From Candidatus Eremiobacterota bacterium (GTDB lineage Bacteria > Vulcanimicrobiota > CADAWZ01 > Ess09-12): 64,000 bases of DNA. Positions 25,352-33,218 of this stretch are shown piece by piece. The notes beneath the pieces are model-generated. The model had not been told where the DNA came from, searched no databases, and saw only the letters and a list, made by a program, of their open reading frames with translations. A program made the position numbers and the translations under genes. Every line of letters begins with the position of its first letter. Within the stretch, counting starts at the first letter, position 1. The stretch lies in the NCBI GenBank assembly GCA_031082125.1, contig JAVHLM010000006.1, positions 62,001 through 126,000 on the forward strand, read 5' to 3'.

Positions 25352-26348
25352 CAGAGGAAAGCCTCTCCATCGATCGCCTCACCACAGCAATGAGCTCCGG
25401 GTGCCGGCCCGACCGGGTGACAACCCTCTCAAGAAGCCTGAGAGCCGCCGGCACATGGGAAAGGAATTGCCTTTTCCCCTTGTTGATCCCGAGATTTCCA
25501 TAGGCCCCCAGGGCCTGCATGAGCCTCTGGTGGGCCGTGAGGAGATAGTTATCCCGAAAGCGGCCGTACGATCCCGGAGAAAAGCCCTCAAGAGAGACCA
25601 TGCGGAAATATTCCTCAAGAAGCCTGTCATGGAGATGCTCAGGAAGCTCCACGTAAGGGTCCAGCAGAAGGGAGGCCACATCATAGAAGGGGCTCCCCGT
25701 GCGGCTCCCCTGAAAGTCTATGAAAAAAGGGGAGCCCTGGCGGACAAGGATGTTCTGTGACTGGAAGTCGCGGTGCATGGGCACACGGGGGAGAAGGGCC
25801 ACCTCGCACGCCATTCGGTGAAAGGTCTCCTCAAGGGCGCTGCCGGTGCTCTCAGGGTCCTTCATAAGGGTTCCCAGGAAGTGCTCCCTGAAATACCCCG
25901 TTTCCCACCGGAGGGTGTCATAATCAAAAGGACGCCTCCCCAGATGCTCACAGCGCCCGGAATCAAGACTCTGCAGCTTTACGAGCTCACTCAGAACCGA
26001 CCGGTAAAGGGAAAAGAGCTCTTCCTCCCCCGGGTCGCCGTGGACCTTTTCATGGACTGAGAGGGAGCCACAGTCCTCCATGAGGACAAAGCCCCTCTCG
26101 AGGGACCAGCAAAAAAAGCGCGGCACGGGGATTCCCTCGCCGAAGAAAAACGATCCCAGGGCGAGGTAGTAGTCAAGCTCCTCGCGGTTTGTGGTGACGC
26201 AGAGCACCGCCGTTTCACCGCCCCTTGAGAGGCGGAAGAAATCCCTGTCGGAGCCGCCCTTGGTGAGAGCCGTCACCCCGGGGGCTCCTGAACCGGGAAG
26301 AAAGCGCCCCGTCATCTCATGAATCAGGTCATCATCTGGTTTTCTCAT
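25338..26348 (-). CDS. amgK: AmgK-like cell-wall amino sugar kinase
   Basis: An aminoglycoside-phosphotransferase-fold kinase. The catalytic loop is MHRDFQSQNILV and the metal-binding motif is FIDFQGSRTGSPFYDVASLL. The tail MQALGAYGNLGINKGKRQFL is typical of AmgK, which phosphorylates MurNAc/GlcNAc at C1. The next gene upstream is a MurU-like nucleotidyltransferase and the one before it NamZ-like, which supports the assignment: NamZ frees MurNAc, AmgK makes MurNAc-1-P, and MurU makes UDP-MurNAc. The ATG at 26348 has GGAGG upstream; a GTG one codon earlier is possible. There is a gap of 30 bases from murU. Confidence 0.82.
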   Translation of the reverse strand: MRKPDDDLIHEMTGRFLPGSGAPGVTALTKGGSDRDFFRLSRGGETAVLCVTTNREELDYYLALGSFFFGEGIPVPRFFCWSLERGFVLMEDCGSLSVHEKVHGDPGEEELFSLYRSVLSELVKLQSLDSGRCEHLGRRPFDYDTLRWETGYFREHFLGTLMKDPESTGSALEETFHRMACEVALLPRVPMHRDFQSQNILVRQGSPFFIDFQGSRTGSPFYDVASLLLDPYVELPEHLHDRLLEEYFRMVSLEGFSPGSYGRFRDNYLLTAHQRLMQALGAYGNLGINKGKRQFLSHVPAALRLLERVVTRSGRHPELIAVVRRSMERLSSVTGG

Positions 26349-26378
26349 CACACCTCCGGGCAGGCACAGAGGCCGCCC

Positions 26379-27332
26379 TCACTGCTCCCTTGCAACGTAG
26401 CTCCCGGCGAAGACGGCGTCATGGGCTTCCGTGCCTTCCGGCACCGCAGTGCCGGGAAAGACGACTACATCCCGAAGAAGAGCGCCACTGCCTATTGAGG
26501 CACCCTCGCCCAGGGAGAGAAACCCCTCAATGCGGGCCCCGGGAGCCACATGAGCTCCCTTTCCTACAAGCATGCCCTTGTGAGGCTCTCCCATTGACGG
26601 GGGATTGAATATGCCCCTCGAGAGAATATCCCTGTGAAGGGCGAGGTAGGAGGGAATACTTCCTATATCCCGCCAGTAACAGGGGGCCGCAGGAGCATAC
26701 CCCGCCACACGAGCCCCCTCACTCTGCATTTTTTCCAGCAGAAAATCTATGATTGAATAGAAAGCTCCCCGGGGCAGGGCCTTCAGAATGCTCCCCGAAT
26801 AGACGGCAATGCCGCTGAAGGTGAGAAGGCGCCCCGCGTGGTCATGAGGCCGAAGACAGCCGCGGATATCAATTATATCGCCGGAAGGCACCACGCGGAC
26901 CACATTGGTCGCCTCGTTCTCCACGAGAAGAAGGGTGGCGAGGGCCCTCCGCTCACGGTGGAATGCCACAAGGCCTTGAATGTCCGCATCACCCATGACA
27001 TCGCCGTTATGGACAAGGAACCATTCCTCTCCTTCAAGAAAAGGCGCAAAGCCGGCAATACCTCCCCCTGTCCCCAGGATGACCTCCTCATGGGAAAACC
27101 AGAACGAGAGGGCTCCTTTGCGGCTTTCCAGATGGCGCCTGATCTCCTCCGCCATGTGATGAAGATTCACGCCGAGGGCGGTAAAGCCGCACCCCGCGAG
27201 CCTCTCCACGATGATGTCGATAAGGGGGACATTGGCGACCGGCATGAGAGGCTTGGGAAGTATCGCGGTGAGAGGGCGGAGGCGCGTCCCGAGCCCTGCC
27301 GAGAGGATGAGAGCCTTGGAGCCTTCACTCAT
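26379..27332 (-). CDS. murU: MurU-like sugar-1-phosphate nucleotidyltransferase
   Basis: The Rossmann-type nucleotidyltransferase shows ALILSAGLGTRLRPLT and LPKPLMPVANVPLID, then VHNGDVMGDADI for metal and base binding. In this context it would transfer UMP to MurNAc-1-phosphate. About 70 extra C-terminal residues (GKGAHVAPGARIEGFLSLGE and on) form a short left-handed beta-helix, which Pseudomonas MurU lacks, so a GDP-mannose or glucose-1-P type cannot be excluded on sequence alone. The ATG at 27332 has AGGAG at 10 bases and overlaps the namZ stop by 8 bases. Frame upstream of it lies inside namZ. Confidence 0.82.
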   Translation of the reverse strand: MSEGSKALILSAGLGTRLRPLTAILPKPLMPVANVPLIDIIVERLAGCGFTALGVNLHHMAEEIRRHLESRKGALSFWFSHEEVILGTGGGIAGFAPFLEGEEWFLVHNGDVMGDADIQGLVAFHRERRALATLLLVENEATNVVRVVPSGDIIDIRGCLRPHDHAGRLLTFSGIAVYSGSILKALPRGAFYSIIDFLLEKMQSEGARVAGYAPAAPCYWRDIGSIPSYLALHRDILSRGIFNPPSMGEPHKGMLVGKGAHVAPGARIEGFLSLGEGASIGSGALLRDVVVFPGTAVPEGTEAHDAVFAGSYVAREQ

Positions 27333-28503
27333 AAAGAAGAAACTCCTGGCGCCTCTTCCTGAAGTCCTCCTGCGACTGCTGCCACTCCTCAAGGAGGGCC
27401 GCAAGGGGCCTGTCCTCACAGATGGCCTGCCGAAGCCTGGGGCTCCCCGCAAGGATGTCAAAGGGGAGCTTCTCATATTCATATTCATAAGGCGGCTCTT
27501 TCCACCGGAACTTCTCCCCCCATCGCCTCACCACGGCCTTCAGCACGGCGACTGCCGTGAGGATCGGCATGAACTTCTCCCTGTCAGTCACATGGACCTG
27601 GGCCCCGCCGCAGAGCTCCCCCCTGTGCTTCTGGAAGGTGGGCTCAAACCAGGCGGGCCTGAAGTGGACGCCGGGAAGCTGCTCGGCCTCGAGGTCGGCG
27701 CAAAGGAGCTCCGGTTCAATAAAGGGAGCGCCGAAGAACTCAAAGGGCCTCGTGGTGCCCCTCCCCTCCGAGATGGCCGTCCCCTCGAGAAGGCAGAAGC
27801 CGGGATAGACCACGGCAGTATCGAGAGTGGGCATGTTGGGCGAGGGCATGACCCAGGGCAGGTGCGTGTCGTCATGCCACATGGAGCGCCTCCAGCCCTC
27901 CATGGTGATGACGATGAGCTTCCCCGCCATGGCTTCCTCCCTGTACATCATCGCCATGAGCTCACCTATGGTCATACCATGGCGTATGATTATGGGATAG
28001 AGCCCCACGAAGGATCGGTAGCCCTCTTCAATGAGCGGGCCCTCGAGAGCCTTCCCGTTGATGGGGTTGGGCCTGTCAAGGACCACGACCCTGATGCCCT
28101 TCTTTATGCACTTTCTGAGCATGAAGAGGGCCGTCCAGATAAAGGTATAGTAGCGAGCCCCCACATCGGGGAGGTCAATCACCAGGGTGTCCAATCCCTC
28201 GAGCATCTCGTCGGTAGGCTCACGCACGGCGCCGTAGAGGCTGAAGACAGGAACGCGGGCCCTCTGATCATTGAACCCTTCCCATTCTATCATGTTGTCC
28301 TGGGTGGTACCGTAGATGCCATGCTGGGGGCCGAAAAGGGCCTTGAGTGAGAAAGCCCGCTGAGCGAGGAAATGCCTGGCCGTGTGAACCAGGTTCCTGT
28401 CCACCGAGGCCTGATTCACCAGGAGCCCCACCGACGCGCCGGCAAGGGGCTCAAAATCCTTCTTCAGAAGGACGTCAATGCCTGGGAAAACGGGCACTGC
28501 CAT
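27325..28503 (-). CDS. namZ: NamZ-like exo-beta-N-acetylmuramidase (DUF1343, GH171)
   Basis: DUF1343 proteins release MurNAc from the non-reducing end of peptidoglycan fragments. Family signatures are GASVGLLVNQASVD, LFGPQHGIYG, DLPDVGARYYTF, LDRPNPINGK, PSPNMPTLDTA and EGTAISEGRGTTRPFE. There is no signal peptide (it begins MAVPVFPGIDVLLK), so it should act in the cytoplasm on imported muropeptide fragments, unlike the secreted Bacillus enzyme. The ATG directly follows the ricT stop (TGAATG, GAGGTGAG upstream). Together with the two downstream genes it forms a complete MurNAc salvage route. Confidence 0.88.
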   Translation of the reverse strand: MAVPVFPGIDVLLKKDFEPLAGASVGLLVNQASVDRNLVHTARHFLAQRAFSLKALFGPQHGIYGTTQDNMIEWEGFNDQRARVPVFSLYGAVREPTDEMLEGLDTLVIDLPDVGARYYTFIWTALFMLRKCIKKGIRVVVLDRPNPINGKALEGPLIEEGYRSFVGLYPIIIRHGMTIGELMAMMYREEAMAGKLIVITMEGWRRSMWHDDTHLPWVMPSPNMPTLDTAVVYPGFCLLEGTAISEGRGTTRPFEFFGAPFIEPELLCADLEAEQLPGVHFRPAWFEPTFQKHRGELCGGAQVHVTDREKFMPILTAVAVLKAVVRRWGEKFRWKEPPYEYEYEKLPFDILAGSPRLRQAICEDRPLAALLEEWQQSQEDFRKRRQEFLLYE

Positions 28504-29523
28504 TCACTCACCTCTTTCGCTCCCCTGGGGGGGGCTGTTTTCGGGCTCCCCGGGAGGCTTCTCCTGGGGCTTCTCCTGGGGCCCCTCGGGAGGCTTCTCC
28601 TGGGGCTCCTTGGGAGGTTTCTCCTGGGGCTTCTCATCAGGCTTTTGAGAGGGCGGCGCCGGAGGCTTTTCACCGTTACGCTTTCCCTGCCTGCCGCGGT
28701 TTTCCCCTCTCTCGGCCCTCGCAGGCCGGTAAGGAGGGAGCTCCGCCTGGGGTACTTCGGTGCGCACATTGTTTGCAAACTCCATGATGACGGAGCGCTT
28801 GGGGACCGAGAGGTCCACCACCATGCCGGGGCCTTCAGGAAATTCTATGGTAGTGCCTATCTCAGGGAGCTCCTTGAGGGTCTCGTGATAAAAGCAGTGC
28901 TCATGCTTGAGGCAGCACATGAGCCTCCCGCAGGTCCCCGAGATCCTCTCGGGATTGAGGGAGAGGTTCTGCTCCTTGGCCATCTTGATGGAGACGGGGT
29001 CAAACTCGGTCATGAAAGTGGCGCAGCATATGGGCCTGCCGCATGGCCCCAGGCCGCCGATGAGCTTGGCCTCGTCGCGGACGCCGATCTGGTGGAGCTC
29101 GATCCGTTTCTTGAACACTGCGGCAAGATCGCGCACAAGGTTTCGGAAATCAATTCTTCCCTCGGCGGAAAAATAAAAGATCACCTTGCTCCCCTCGTGG
29201 GTATATTCCACATCGATGAGCTTCATGGCAAGCTTGTGGGCCTTCACTTTCTCGGCGCAGATTTTGAGGGCTTCTGCTGCCTTGAACCTGTTTTCATAAT
29301 AGAGGTCAAAATCCTCTTCGGTGGCTTTTCTGATAATGCTCTTGAGGGCAGTTCCGGAGGAATCTCCCTCCACTTCGCGGCTCGCCACCGATACCCTTCC
29401 CATCTCCCGGCCCCGCACCGTCTCCACAATGACGTAGTCGCCTATGGAAAGCTCAATGCTGCCCTTTTCAAAGTGGTAAATCTTGCCGGCCCTCTTGAAT
29501 GAGACACCAACTACATCGGGCAT
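28504..29523 (-). CDS. ricT: PSP1-domain protein RicT/YaaT with proline-rich tail
   Basis: Residues 1 to about 245 are the PSP1/RicT domain. In Bacillus it belongs to the RicA-RicF-RicT complex that promotes mRNA maturation by RNase Y. The Cys cluster is present: GGLGPCGRPICCATF, ISGTCGRLMCCLKHEH. After about residue 245 the protein ends in a basic then Pro/Glu/Lys-rich tail with repeated PQEKPP units, encoded by short GC-rich direct repeats (28525-28640). Placement after tmk and holB is conserved in Firmicutes. No ricA or ricF is in the window. Confidence 0.93.
   Translation of the reverse strand: MPDVVGVSFKRAGKIYHFEKGSIELSIGDYVIVETVRGREMGRVSVASREVEGDSSGTALKSIIRKATEEDFDLYYENRFKAAEALKICAEKVKAHKLAMKLIDVEYTHEGSKVIFYFSAEGRIDFRNLVRDLAAVFKKRIELHQIGVRDEAKLIGGLGPCGRPICCATFMTEFDPVSIKMAKEQNLSLNPERISGTCGRLMCCLKHEHCFYHETLKELPEIGTTIEFPEGPGMVVDLSVPKRSVIMEFANNVRTEVPQAELPPYRPARAERGENRGRQGKRNGEKPPAPPSQKPDEKPQEKPPKEPQEKPPEGPQEKPQEKPPGEPENSPPQGSERGE
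28525..28640 (-). repeat. Short tandem repeats encoding the RicT tail
   Basis: Units of 12-15 bases related to GGCTTCTCCTGGGG (plus strand) recur about eight times and encode Pro-Gln-Glu-Lys-Pro steps. Such a tract is prone to slippage, and its length may vary between strains. It lies wholly within the coding frame. Confidence 0.7.
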
Positions 29524-29591
29524 TACGTGCCCTCCTTCTCAGCTTATTCTGATTTCTCCGCCTCTTGTTCCGTCTCCTGTATCCCCTTGCC

Positions 29592-30611
29592 TTATTTCCA
29601 GGATTCCGCTCCCTGGGCGGCCCTGTTGAAGGAGAGGAACATCCGCTCCAGCACGTAAAGGGGGTTCACCTGCATCCTGAGCTGCTCGTAGGCCTCCTTC
29701 ACCAAGGCGATGCCTTCGGTGATCTGCCAGATGGTGAGCTGCGAGGCCTGGTCCTCTAGCCTTTTTTCCATGTCGATGTTGATAAGGCCGGCCTCCCCGG
29801 CTTTTTCCTTCACCACGAGGAGATCCCTCAGCCACCCGAGGGTGAACTCCAGCACGAGCTCGTACTCCTCCTGGCCCTTTGAGAGGCCGTCAACGGATAT
29901 AGCCACATCCCGCGCCGAAAGCGAGGTGGCCGCTGCGCAGAGCTCCAGCACTTTTTTTCTTGTCTCCCAGAGGCCCTCGCGGCCTGCAAGCTCCCGGGCC
30001 CTTCCGGCGCTTCCCTGGGAGATATGGGCGATCACCAGGGCCTTCTCGGGGGGGAGCCCCTCCCGGGATATCAGGTGCTCGGCCAGGTGCTCCCTGTCGA
30101 GGGGTGCGAACTTCACCACCTGGCAGCGTGACACAATAGTGGGAAGGAGGGCATGGAGCGTCACCGACGTGAGGAGCATCACGGTGTGGGAGGGAGGCTC
30201 CTCGAGTACCTTGAGGAAGCAGTTTGCCGCTCCATCCAGGAGCCTGTGGGCGTTCTGCACTATGAAGACCTTGCGGGCGCTCTCTATGGGCTGAAAGTTG
30301 GCATCCCTCTGAAGACCCCTTATCTCCTCTATCCTTATATTGAGCGTCTTCTCGTCAGGCTTCACCACCCTCACATCGGGATGATTGGAGGTGCGGATTT
30401 TTCTGCAGGAGGCGCAGGTGCCGCAGGGGGCGGCTGGCGATGCTGCGGGAGAGGCGCAGGTGAGAAGGGCGGCGAACCACAGTGCCATCTCGCTCTTTCC
30501 CGTTCCCGGGGGGCCCACAAAGAGAAAAGCATGGGAGACCTTGCCGCTCTGAAAGGCTTTAAGGAGGTACTCTCTTGCTTTTTCCTGGCCTGGCACTTCG
30601 AGTTCGTACAT
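29592..30611 (-). CDS. holB: DNA polymerase III delta-prime subunit
   Basis: A clamp-loader subunit. The Walker A motif is GPPGTGKS, the zinc-binding module is CASPAASPAAPCGTCASC (four Cys), the sensor region is AHRLLDGAANCFLKVLEEPP, and SRC is in TIVSRCQVV. Length (339 residues) is normal. The ATG at 30611 has GGAAGGT 4 bases upstream. Extra frame upstream overlaps the neighbouring 100-residue gene. Order tmk-orf-holB-ricT is conserved in Firmicutes. Confidence 0.93.
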   Translation of the reverse strand: MYELEVPGQEKAREYLLKAFQSGKVSHAFLFVGPPGTGKSEMALWFAALLTCASPAASPAAPCGTCASCRKIRTSNHPDVRVVKPDEKTLNIRIEEIRGLQRDANFQPIESARKVFIVQNAHRLLDGAANCFLKVLEEPPSHTVMLLTSVTLHALLPTIVSRCQVVKFAPLDREHLAEHLISREGLPPEKALVIAHISQGSAGRARELAGREGLWETRKKVLELCAAATSLSARDVAISVDGLSKGQEEYELVLEFTLGWLRDLLVVKEKAGEAGLINIDMEKRLEDQASQLTIWQITEGIALVKEAYEQLRMQVNPLYVLERMFLSFNRAAQGAESWK

Positions 30612-30622
30612 TATACCTTCCG

Positions 30623-30925
30623 CTAGTTGAACCGGACCCTGCAGGCATGGAGAAGCTGCGAGGCGAGGGCCCTGTGGCGCCGAAGCTCCGAGCACCAGTA
30701 CGTGAGGACCAAGCGGCGTTTCCCTTCAAAGACTCTTACAAATTTGATGGACTCCGGCTGCTCATTGGGCGGCGGGGAGAGAAGGCTCTTGAGGAGAAGC
30801 TGCTCAATGCCGAGCAGTATCTCCTCCTTCCCGGTAAAGGCCTTGTTAAACCTGAGAGAGGAGCTTATATAATTATAGTTGTTGGGCTTGCAGTCCCTTT
30901 TCTCCAGATCCTTCTTATTCTCCAC
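30623..30925 (-). CDS. Small protein between tmk and holB, unknown
   Basis: A 100-residue, basic, mostly helical product (NKKDLEKRDCKPNNYNYISS at the start, LVLTYWCSELRRHRALASQL near the end). GTG at 30925 follows the tmk stop by 8 bases with GAGGTGAA in front, and the stop lies 11 bases before holB, so it is a genuine operon member. In Bacillus this slot holds yaaQ (darA) and yaaR. I see no convincing match to either (no cyclic di-AMP site). It may be a divergent replication or DUF327-like factor. Confidence 0.65.
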   Translation of the reverse strand: MENKKDLEKRDCKPNNYNYISSSLRFNKAFTGKEEILLGIEQLLLKSLLSPPPNEQPESIKFVRVFEGKRRLVLTYWCSELRRHRALASQLLHACRVRFN

Positions 30926-30933
30926 TTTTCACC

Positions 30934-31641
30934 TCAGGATTTCTCAACAGAGGGCACATCCCACTGATCGGCAGTCTGTCCGTCGGGGCGGTAAAGGATT
31001 CCGGCCTTGCGCATTTCCCTCTGCGTGATGTCCAGAATCTTTTTTGCAAGCTGATGGGGGTCAAGCGTCGCGTCCAGGATCTTGAAACGGTGGGGCTCAT
31101 CGCCTGCAATCGAGCGGTAGCCGTCGCGGACCTTGTGGAAAAACTCCAGCTGCTCGCGCTCAAGCCTGTCGGGAACCACTTCCGTCTCCTGGACGCGGAG
31201 GCTCACCCTTTTCAGGGCCACCTGGGGCTCCAGGTCAAGGAAAAAGGTGATGCTGGGCTGTATCCCCCATGTGGCGGCGCTGTTAATCTCCCTCACGACA
31301 TTGACGGGGACGCCTCTCCCGAAGGCCTGATAGGCTACGGTGGAATCGGCAAAGCGGTCGCAGATCACCACATATCCTTCCTCTATGTAAGGCCTCAGCA
31401 CCTTCTCCACGTGCTGAGCCCGCGAGGCGGCAAAAAGAAAAATCTCGGTGAGGGGGCACATGTCCTTGTGCTCGGGGTTCATCAGGATCTCCCGCACCAG
31501 GTTCCCAATCTTCGTGCCTCCGGGCTCCCTTGTAAAGTAGACAGGGTAGCCGCGCTCCTTGAGAGTGGCATAGAGCCTTCCCGCCTGCGTGCTCTTTCCC
31601 GTTCCCTCTATCCCTTCAAAGGTGACAAAAAAACCTTTCAT
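30934..31641 (-). CDS. tmk: Thymidylate kinase
   Basis: The enzyme phosphorylates dTMP to dTDP. The P-loop is FEGIEGTGKST, the DR(Y/H/F) motif reads CDRFADSTVAYQ, and the REPGGT motif binds the nucleotide. Length is 235 residues. The C-terminal extension of about 25 residues is mildly longer than usual. GGGAGGAGGAG lies before the ATG. It sits 20 bases after the Ycf45-type ATPase gene and 8 bases before the small ORF. Confidence 0.96.
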   Translation of the reverse strand: MKGFFVTFEGIEGTGKSTQAGRLYATLKERGYPVYFTREPGGTKIGNLVREILMNPEHKDMCPLTEIFLFAASRAQHVEKVLRPYIEEGYVVICDRFADSTVAYQAFGRGVPVNVVREINSAATWGIQPSITFFLDLEPQVALKRVSLRVQETEVVPDRLEREQLEFFHKVRDGYRSIAGDEPHRFKILDATLDPHQLAKKILDITQREMRKAGILYRPDGQTADQWDVPSVEKS

Positions 31642-31661
31642 CGCTCACTCCTCCTCCCGTA

Positions 31662-33215
31662 TTATACCCCATTTTGAAAAGGAGGTAAACCTCGGGAGCT
31701 GATCTTCACCCTGCGGTGAGGCTCCTTCCCTACGCTTACCGACCTGAGACGATGCATGGAGATGATGCCATGCTGCAGCCTCCTGATGCTCGACGACGCG
31801 GCAGAGAGCTCATAATCCTTTTTCTCCCTCAGCACGAACTCTATTCCCTTCTTTGTCTCCCTCAGGGCTTCCTCCCCGTCTTTCGATGACCAGTACATAT
31901 GATGATCCTTCAGGAAATTCTCTATCTGCATGATGGTGTTGCTCTTTATGGAGACCACGGGGATTCCCTGGAATATGGCGGCCCTGAACTTCTTTGAATC
32001 CCTCTTCTCCTGGTTCTTGAGGGTAAGGATGATATCGGCGTTGTCCCAGGTCCTCACTATCACCGCCGAGGATTTCAGGTTCTCTATGGCCTTTTCGAGG
32101 CGGCTCCGGCTTATGCCGTAAGGGAATATGCGCAGGTGCTCCTTGGCGCAGGCAATCGAGGGGTGGATCACGAAGCTGCGGCTGTTCACCGAAGGCTCCT
32201 CTTCCCTCATATTCGGCACCACACGGTACGATCCATCGTCGTTCCTTGTGCGCACTTCGGGCGACGGCACTCCCCCCCTGAGCAGCTGATCGACGGCCTC
32301 GTCGAGGCGGTGATGGATCACAAAGGTCTCCCTGTCCCTGATCTCCAGGACCATGTCAAAAGTCGGCGGTGCCTTGCGCTCCAGCACCGTCTTCTGAGTG
32401 CCGCGCTTTCGTGCCTCTTCGTCGGAGAGGGTCACGGCCTGGATCCCCCCTACGAGGTCCGACAGGGTGGGGTTGAGAAGCAGGTTCTCGAGGGTGTTGC
32501 CATGAGCGGTGGCAATGAGCTGCACGCCGCGCTCGGCGATTGTCCTTGCGGCGTAGGCCTCCTCCAGCACGCCGATTTCATCGACCACGATCACCTCGGG
32601 CATGTGATTCTCCACTGCCTCAATCATCACCGCATGCTGGTACTCGGGGACCTGGACCTGCATCCTCCGGGCGCTGCCTATCCCCGTGTGGGGGATATCG
32701 CCGTCGCCGGCTATCTCGTTCGAGGTATCCACGACGATGACGCGCTTGCGGTGCACATCGGAGAGGACCCTGGCCATCTCCCGGAGCATCGTGGTCTTTC
32801 CCACGCCGGGGCGGCCCATGAGGAGTATGTTCCTGTCCTCCTCCAGAAGGTCGCTCACCACGTCAATGGTGCCATAGACTGCCCTCCCCACGCGGCACGT
32901 GAGGCCGATGATGTCAGAGGTCCTGTTCCTTATGGCGGAGATGCGGTGAAGGGTCCTCTCGATACCGGCCCTGTTGTCCTTCCCGAACTTACCCACCCGG
33001 GCCACGATATAATCTATCTCCTCCCGGGAGACATAACGGTCGGAGAGGTAATGAAACTCATGGGGGCACCGGGCCTCGGGAAGGCGCCCGAAGTCAAGAA
33101 CCGCCTCGATGAGGGTGCTCAAACCTTCAAGCTTCTCAAGGGAGAGCCTGATGTGGGGCGGCAGTATCTCCAGGAGCTGCTCGATATCATCGGTGATCTT
33201 CAAAGGCGATGTCAT
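31662..33215 (-). CDS. Ycf45/SpoIIIAA-like AAA ATPase with R3H domain
   Basis: The N-terminal part (about 1-320) is a RecA/AAA ATPase of the Ycf45 type: Walker A LMGRPGVGKTTMLREMA, Walker B VIVVDEIG, then IATAHGNTLENLL. The C-terminal region (about 350-517) fits an R3H nucleic-acid-binding part, with RSRLEKAIENLKSSAVIV and a basic end. Such proteins are common in Cyanobacteria, plastids and many Firmicutes, but their function is not established. The ATG at 33215 starts 3 bases after the decarboxylase stop. Confidence 0.88.
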   Translation of the reverse strand: MTSPLKITDDIEQLLEILPPHIRLSLEKLEGLSTLIEAVLDFGRLPEARCPHEFHYLSDRYVSREEIDYIVARVGKFGKDNRAGIERTLHRISAIRNRTSDIIGLTCRVGRAVYGTIDVVSDLLEEDRNILLMGRPGVGKTTMLREMARVLSDVHRKRVIVVDTSNEIAGDGDIPHTGIGSARRMQVQVPEYQHAVMIEAVENHMPEVIVVDEIGVLEEAYAARTIAERGVQLIATAHGNTLENLLLNPTLSDLVGGIQAVTLSDEEARKRGTQKTVLERKAPPTFDMVLEIRDRETFVIHHRLDEAVDQLLRGGVPSPEVRTRNDDGSYRVVPNMREEEPSVNSRSFVIHPSIACAKEHLRIFPYGISRSRLEKAIENLKSSAVIVRTWDNADIILTLKNQEKRDSKKFRAAIFQGIPVVSIKSNTIMQIENFLKDHHMYWSSKDGEEALRETKKGIEFVLREKKDYELSAASSSIRRLQHGIISMHRLRSVSVGKEPHRRVKISSRGLPPFQNGV

Positions 33216-33218
33216 TTC

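Noticed and set aside
28525-28640. CRISPR-like short repeats
   Set aside because: Units are 12-15 bases without unique spacers and lie in frame inside ricT. They encode its proline-rich tail.
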